Source of the DNA: Pseudomonadota bacterium
GTDB taxonomy: Bacteria; Pseudomonadota; Alphaproteobacteria; Sphingomonadales; Sphingomonadaceae
Assembly (NCBI GenBank): GCA_023387085.1
Contig: JAEWIL010000122.1
Coordinates: 1 to 19,044, forward strand
Direction of reading: 5' to 3'
DNA length: 19,044 nt
A program made the translations under genes and the position numbers. The notes below the pieces were generated by a model that saw only the letters and a list, made by a program, of their open reading frames with translations, was not told where the DNA came from and did no database searches. This document shows positions 14,971 to 19,044 of this stretch, piece by piece. Positions within the stretch are counted from its first letter, which is position 1. Every line of letters begins with the position of its first letter.

Positions 14971-16077
14971 ATGGATCTGAAAGAATTTCTCGGGCAAAGC
15001 CGGGGCCGCCGCTCGTTGCTTCAGGCGATGGGCGTTGCCGCGGTCGGGATCAGCTTCGGCGGCCTCGCCGCGTGCAGCAAGGGCGAAGGCAAGAAGCTCG
15101 CGAACGGCGAGGAAGCCAAGCTCAACTTCTACAACTGGGACACCTATATCGGCGAGACCACGCTCGACGATTTCAAGAGCGCGACCGGCGTCGACGTGAC
15201 GATGGACCTGTTCGACAGCAACGACACTTTGTTCGCCAAGTTCAAGGCGGGCAATCCCGGCTATGACGTGATCGTGCCATCGAACGACTTCGTAGAGCGC
15301 ATGATCCGCGCCGACATGCTCCAGCCGCTCGACCACGCGCAAATCCCGAATATCAAGAATATCGATCCCGCGTTCATCAACGTCGATTACGATCCGGGCC
15401 GCAAATTCTCGATGCCCTATACCTGGCTGGTGCTCGGCATCGGCTATCGCAAGTCGAAGGTGAAGACGAAGCCCGACAGCTGGAAAGTGCTGTTCGACAG
15501 CGACGAATATAAGGACCGCATCGCCTGGCTGTCCGAGGCCGGCGACATGTTCCGCCTCTACGGCAAATATCTCGGCAAATCGGTCAACGCACTGACGCCC
15601 GCCGATATCGAAACGATCTCGGCAATGATGATCAAGCAGAAGCCCTATGTGGAGAAATTCCACGAGGACGACGGGCAGGATCTGCTGATGAAGGGCGACT
15701 GCGACGTCGTGCTCGAATATAATGGCGACATCGCGCAGGTGATGACCGAGGATGACGACCTCGATTTCGTCGTCCCTAAGGAAGGCAGCCAGTTCAATTC
15801 GGACACCTTGTGCATTCCGAAAGGCGCGCCACACCCGAAGAACGCCCACGCCTTCATCAACTATATGCTCGATGCCGAGGTCGACAAGAAAATCACCGAG
15901 ACGATCCTTTTCCCGACCCCCAATGCGGCCGCCAAGGCGCTGATGCCCGACAGCTACAAGAACAACCCCGTCATCTATCCGCCTGCCGACGTCCTCGCGC
16001 GGTGCGAATATGCGAAGTTCAACGAGAAGTTGCAGCCGCTCTACGAGGAAGCCTTCACCAAGGTGCGGGCGGCCTGA
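14971..16077 (+). CDS. Polyamine ABC transporter substrate-binding protein (PotF/PotD-like lipoprotein)
   Basis: This 368-aa protein is a type II periplasmic binding protein for putrescine/spermidine. After the leader, it has the family blocks NFYNWDTYIG (52-61; Trp56 and Tyr59 in the PotF/PotD ligand-clamp position), DSNDTLFAKFKAG, VPSNDFV, PYTWLVLGIGY (149-159), an acidic-pocket EYNGD (249-253), and IPKGAPHPKNAHAFINYML (282-300). The N-terminus carries a twin-arginine stretch (RGRRSLLQ, 11-18), a hydrophobic segment and a lipobox LAAC with Cys35, so it looks like a Tat-exported lipoprotein rather than a free periplasmic protein. Start 14971 is preferred to 14935 because it has a strong AGGGAGG seven bases upstream and gives a proper signal sequence. 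Permease and ATPase genes follow. The polyamine preferred cannot be fixed from motifs. Confidence 0.9.
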   Translation: MDLKEFLGQSRGRRSLLQAMGVAAVGISFGGLAACSKGEGKKLANGEEAKLNFYNWDTYIGETTLDDFKSATGVDVTMDLFDSNDTLFAKFKAGNPGYDVIVPSNDFVERMIRADMLQPLDHAQIPNIKNIDPAFINVDYDPGRKFSMPYTWLVLGIGYRKSKVKTKPDSWKVLFDSDEYKDRIAWLSEAGDMFRLYGKYLGKSVNALTPADIETISAMMIKQKPYVEKFHEDDGQDLLMKGDCDVVLEYNGDIAQVMTEDDDLDFVVPKEGSQFNSDTLCIPKGAPHPKNAHAFINYMLDAEVDKKITETILFPTPNAAAKALMPDSYKNNPVIYPPADVLARCEYAKFNEKLQPLYEEAFTKVRAA

Positions 16078-16108
16078 TCGAACGATCCTGAAGGAGGCAT
16101 TCGGGGGG

Positions 16109-17014
16109 ATGGCCGAGCAGGACTGGAAAGCCAACAAAAGGGTGTTCGCGGCGGTTTCGCTGCCGACGCTGCTGTGGACGATCGCCTTTTTCATCGTCCC
16201 GATGGCGATCGTCTGGTTCTACAGCTTCGGCCACAATGTCGGGCTGAACGAAATCCAGGTGTCGGGTACGCTCGACAATTACAAGCGCGCGACCGAGTGG
16301 CTGTATCTCACCATCTTCGGCAAGAGTTTCGCGGTCGCGGCGCTCGTTACCCTGATCTGCCTGATCGTCGGGTTTCCGGTCGCGATGGCGATCACCTTCG
16401 CGAGCGAAAAATGGCGGCCGTGGCTGTTGCTCGGGATCATGCTTCCCTTCTGGACCAACCTGCTTGTCCGTACCTACGCGCTGATGATCCTGCTGGGACA
16501 GCAGGGCTATGCGAACAAGGGGCTCGAAGCGCTGTGGGGCGGCGCAAGCTGGGTGAAGACGCTCGTCGGACTCCAGCCGCTCCCGACATGGGAGCCGGTG
16601 CAGCTTCTCTTCAACAATTTCGCGGTCGTCTTCGGGCTCGTCTATGTCCACCTGCCCTTCATGGTCCTGCCGCTCTACGCGGCGCTCGACCGGCTCGATC
16701 GCAGCCTGATCGAGGCGAGTCTCGACCTTGGCGCCGGCCATTTCCGCACGATCATGCGGATCGTCGTGCCGCTCGCCGCGCCGGGCATCGTCGCGGGCGT
16801 GATGATCACGCTGATCCCCGCGCTCGGCGCCTATCTGACGCCCGATTTGATGGGCGGCACCGACAGCCAGATGATCGCGAACGTGATCGAGCGGCAGTTC
16901 AAGAAGGCGAACGACTGGCCGTTCGGATCGGCGCTGTCGTTCCTCCTCATCTATGCAATGTTCATCCTGATCGCGTTGCAGTCGATGCGGCGTAAAGTGC
17001 CGGAGATCCACTGA
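16109..17014 (+). CDS. Polyamine ABC transporter permease (PotH/PotB-like)
   Basis: This 301-aa inner-membrane protein is the first permease subunit of the polyamine importer. About six transmembrane helices are visible, near residues 14-38, 73-96, 104-128, 166-190, 217-241 and 273-291. The cytoplasmic EAA loop that docks on the ATPase is EASLDLGAGHF...VVPLAAPG (202-226). The start at 16109 follows AAGGAGG (16091-16097) at slightly long spacing; a frame open further upstream overlaps the binding-protein gene and gives no sensible N-terminus. The stop TGA shares one base with the start of the next permease (17014), implying translational coupling. The PotH versus PotB label rests on order and general resemblance only. 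Confidence 0.92.
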   Translation: MAEQDWKANKRVFAAVSLPTLLWTIAFFIVPMAIVWFYSFGHNVGLNEIQVSGTLDNYKRATEWLYLTIFGKSFAVAALVTLICLIVGFPVAMAITFASEKWRPWLLLGIMLPFWTNLLVRTYALMILLGQQGYANKGLEALWGGASWVKTLVGLQPLPTWEPVQLLFNNFAVVFGLVYVHLPFMVLPLYAALDRLDRSLIEASLDLGAGHFRTIMRIVVPLAAPGIVAGVMITLIPALGAYLTPDLMGGTDSQMIANVIERQFKKANDWPFGSALSFLLIYAMFILIALQSMRRKVPEIH

Positions 17015-17859
17015 TGGCGCTCTTCTCCCGCTCGCCCATAGCGCCGCTCGAATATAGCCGCACGCTGTGGATGCGGCTTTGGGTCGGGCTGGTGATGCTG
17101 TTCCTCTATGCGCCGCTGATCGTGCTGATGGTCTTCAGCTTCAACGACAGCAAGCGGAACGTCGTGTGGCGCGGCTTTACGCTCAAATATTACGAGAAGG
17201 CGCTGAACAATGATGCGCTGTTCGACGCGTTGGTCAATTCGCTGACCATCGCGGCGCTCGCGACGATCTTCAGCCTGATCCTCGGCGCCGTCGCGGCGGT
17301 GATGCTGTGGCGCTTCCGCTTTCCCTTCAAGGGTGCGGTAGACGGGACGATCTCGCTGCCGATCATCGTTCCGGAAATCTGCATGGGCGTCGCATTCCTG
17401 ATATTCTTCGCCAAATTGCTCCATTGGCCGACCGATCTTGTCTGGCCGCTCAATCTGGGCGCGATCACCATCGCGCACATCACCTTCTGCTTCCCCTTCG
17501 TCACCATGGTCGTTCGTTCGCGGCTCGCCAGCTTCAACCGCGAACAGGAGGAGGCCGCGAAGGATCTGGGCGCCGGCGAATGGCAGATGTTCCGCGACGT
17601 GCTGATCCCGCACATGCGACCGGCGCTGGTCGCGGGCGCGCTGCTGTCGTTCACGCTCAGCCTCGACGATTTCGTCATCACCTATTTCACCAGCGGCCCC
17701 GACACCGTGACCTTCCCCGTGAAGGTCTATTCGATGCTTCGCTTCTCGGTGACGCCCGAAGTGAACGCTGCCTCGACCATTCTGATCATCCTCACCATCG
17801 TCCTGACCGCCATCGCGCTGAAGCTTCAGGGCGTTAAGGCCATCGCGGAAACCCACTGA
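17014..17859 (+). CDS. Polyamine ABC transporter permease (PotI/PotC-like)
   Basis: This 281-aa inner-membrane protein is the second permease subunit, pairing with the product of the preceding gene. Predicted transmembrane helices lie near residues 21-43, 75-99, 112-134, 146-166, 202-222 and 252-271. The ATPase-docking EAA motif is EAAKDLGAGEWQMF...LIPHMRPAL (180-205). The N-terminal LYAPLIVLMVFSFNDS and the LSLDDFVITYFTSGP block (215-229) are typical of PotI/PotC. Its ATG overlaps the upstream stop by one base, and the ATPase gene begins two bases after its stop, so the transport genes are tightly coupled. Confidence 0.93.
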   Translation: MALFSRSPIAPLEYSRTLWMRLWVGLVMLFLYAPLIVLMVFSFNDSKRNVVWRGFTLKYYEKALNNDALFDALVNSLTIAALATIFSLILGAVAAVMLWRFRFPFKGAVDGTISLPIIVPEICMGVAFLIFFAKLLHWPTDLVWPLNLGAITIAHITFCFPFVTMVVRSRLASFNREQEEAAKDLGAGEWQMFRDVLIPHMRPALVAGALLSFTLSLDDFVITYFTSGPDTVTFPVKVYSMLRFSVTPEVNAASTILIILTIVLTAIALKLQGVKAIAETH

Positions 17860-17861
17860 CC

Positions 17862-18992
17862 ATGACCGACACGGCCCCGCCCATCATCCAGATTCGCAAC
17901 GTTACCAAACGCTTTGGCAAGGTCGCGGCGGTCGACAATGTCAGCCTCGACATTCTGGCGGGCGAATTTTTCGTGCTGCTCGGTCCGTCAGGCTGCGGCA
18001 AGACGACGCTGCTGCGCATGATCGCGGGTTTCGAGCTGCCGACCGAGGGTCAGATACTGATCGACGGACAGGATATGGCCGGCATCCCGCCGAACAGGCG
18101 GCCGGTGAACATGGTCTTCCAGAGTTATGCCGTGTTCCCGCATATGAGCGTCGCCGACAATGTCGGCTACGGCCTGAAGATCGCGGGGGTCAAGGGGGGC
18201 GAGATCAAGGATCGCGTCGCCGAGGCGCTCGACCTGGTGAAGCTCGGCGGGTTCGAAAGCCGGATGCCCGACCAGATGTCCGGCGGGCAGCGTCAGCGCG
18301 TCGCGCTTGCACGCAGCCTCGTGATGCGTCCGAAAGTGCTGCTGCTCGACGAACCGCTCTCGGCGCTCGATGCGAAACTTCGCGCGCAGATGCAGTTCGA
18401 GCTTTCGGAGCTGCAGGAAAAGGTCGGCATCACTTTCGTCACCGTCACCCACGATCAGGACGAAGCGCTGTCGATGGCCTGCCGTATCGCCGTCATCAAC
18501 AAGGGCGAGGTATCGCAGCTTGCGACGCCCTCCGACCTTTACGAATATCCCGCCAACCGCTTCGTCGCCGATTTCGTCGGCTCGGTGAATATCTTCGAGG
18601 GCAAGCTGACGCTCGACGAGCCCGACAAGGCCGCGGTCGATTGCCCGGGGCTCGGCAAGGTCTATCTCAATCACGGCGTCACGGGCCCTCACGGCGCCGA
18701 TGTCTGGGTCGCGCTGCGGCCCGAAAAGATCTACCTGCATGTTCCCGGCGAGGGCAAGGCGGTGAAGGCTGCGGCACAGGACGCGCCCGACGGCTACAAC
18801 TTCGCGCGCGGCAAGATCAAGGGCATGAGCTACCTCGGCGATATCACGCTGTTCGAGATCGAGCTCGAAAGCGGTGCACGGATCCGCGTCTCGCGTCCCA
18901 ACCTGTCACGCCACGACCAGGAGGATTTTACCTGGGACGACAAGGTCAGCATGCACTGGCGCGCCGACAGCCCGGTGGTCTTGCTGGGGTAA
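17862..18992 (+). CDS. Polyamine ABC transporter ATPase (PotG/PotA-like)
   Basis: This 376-aa ATPase energises the importer at the cytoplasmic face of the inner membrane. The nucleotide-binding domain has Walker A GPSGCGKTT (41-49), Q-loop Gln87, signature MSGGQRQR (139-146), Walker B VLLLDEP (159-165) with catalytic Glu164, the D-loop SALD, and His197 in VTHDQDEA. From about residue 235 a TOBE-type regulatory domain follows (RPEKIYL and GDITLFEIEL blocks), usual for the PotA/PotG/MalK group. The start two bases after the upstream permease stop lacks room for its own leader. It is the last gene of the run. In Escherichia coli potFGHI and potABCD the ATPase comes earlier; here it is last. No clear T-tract terminator is seen before the right edge. 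Confidence 0.95.
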   Translation: MTDTAPPIIQIRNVTKRFGKVAAVDNVSLDILAGEFFVLLGPSGCGKTTLLRMIAGFELPTEGQILIDGQDMAGIPPNRRPVNMVFQSYAVFPHMSVADNVGYGLKIAGVKGGEIKDRVAEALDLVKLGGFESRMPDQMSGGQRQRVALARSLVMRPKVLLLDEPLSALDAKLRAQMQFELSELQEKVGITFVTVTHDQDEALSMACRIAVINKGEVSQLATPSDLYEYPANRFVADFVGSVNIFEGKLTLDEPDKAAVDCPGLGKVYLNHGVTGPHGADVWVALRPEKIYLHVPGEGKAVKAAAQDAPDGYNFARGKIKGMSYLGDITLFEIELESGARIRVSRPNLSRHDQEDFTWDDKVSMHWRADSPVVLLG

Positions 18993-19009
18993 GTGTCTCG
19001 TTCCTCCGC

Positions 19010-19044
19010 GTCGTCATCCCGGACTTGATCCGGGATCCATGATC
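19010..19044. repeat. Dispersed hairpin repeat (GTCATCCCGG type), cut by window edge
   Basis: ATCCCGGA (19016-19023) and TCCGGGAT (19029-19036) form a perfect 8-bp stem with loop CTTGA, flanked by CGTC and CCATGATC. I recognise this sequence as an intergenic repeat widespread in alphaproteobacteria; that it is repeated in this genome is recall, not shown here. It begins 18 bp after the ATPase stop. The hairpin could slow transcript decay or act weakly as a terminator, though no T run follows. Confidence 0.6.

Noticed and set aside
1..19044. CRISPR array, prophage, insertion sequence or defence island
   Set aside because: No regularly spaced repeat-spacer units, transposase, integrase or phage genes are present; all large frames are assigned to metabolic or housekeeping families.

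Overview
The window is high-GC, densely packed bacterial chromosome. Gene content and repeat types suggest an alphaproteobacterium, most likely a sphingomonad (Sphingopyxis/Sphingomonas-like). The supporting signs are an SdhE assembly factor fused in frame-overlap to mfd, a train of short extragenic hairpins, and a 'GTCATCCCGG...CCGGGAT' dispersed hairpin at the right edge. The taxonomic call is inference; no marker gene settles it.

Left part (1-8924), housekeeping and signalling: recG (minus strand, 3' end cut by the window edge); a 231-bp spacer filled by a mosaic of six hairpins; sdhE and mfd (plus strand, ATGA overlap); a convergent minus-strand gene for a degenerate-GGDEF/EAL c-di-GMP phosphodiesterase; then, divergently, moaA (molybdenum cofactor) and an NAD kinase. 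tRNA-Asn(GTT) follows at 8986-9060.

Middle spacer (9061-9504, 444 bp): no credible gene. It has an AT-rich pocket after the tRNA, then an 85-bp block with four GTGCCA/TGGCAC hexamers and an 11-bp inverted repeat, and a GC-rich hairpin just ahead of the next gene's ribosome binding site.

Right part (9505-18992): eight plus-strand genes with tight spacing that form one polyamine/amine locus. The first four are catabolic: a PuuA-like glutamine synthetase, a PuuB-like FAD amine oxidase, a class III (HemL-like) aminotransferase and a second PuuA-like glutamine synthetase. The next four are an uptake system of the PotFGHI type, in the order binding protein, permease, permease, ATPase. The simplest reading is import of putrescine or related amines, gamma-glutamylation, oxidative deamination and transamination. 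PuuC (aldehyde dehydrogenase), PuuD (gamma-Glu-GABA hydrolase) and a PuuR-like regulator are not in the window.

I see no CRISPR array, phage, insertion sequence or defence system. Most of the window is recognisable, conserved biology. The parts deserving a second look are the two structured spacers, the unusual enzyme mix of the polyamine locus, and the predicted Tat-type lipoprotein signal of its binding protein.
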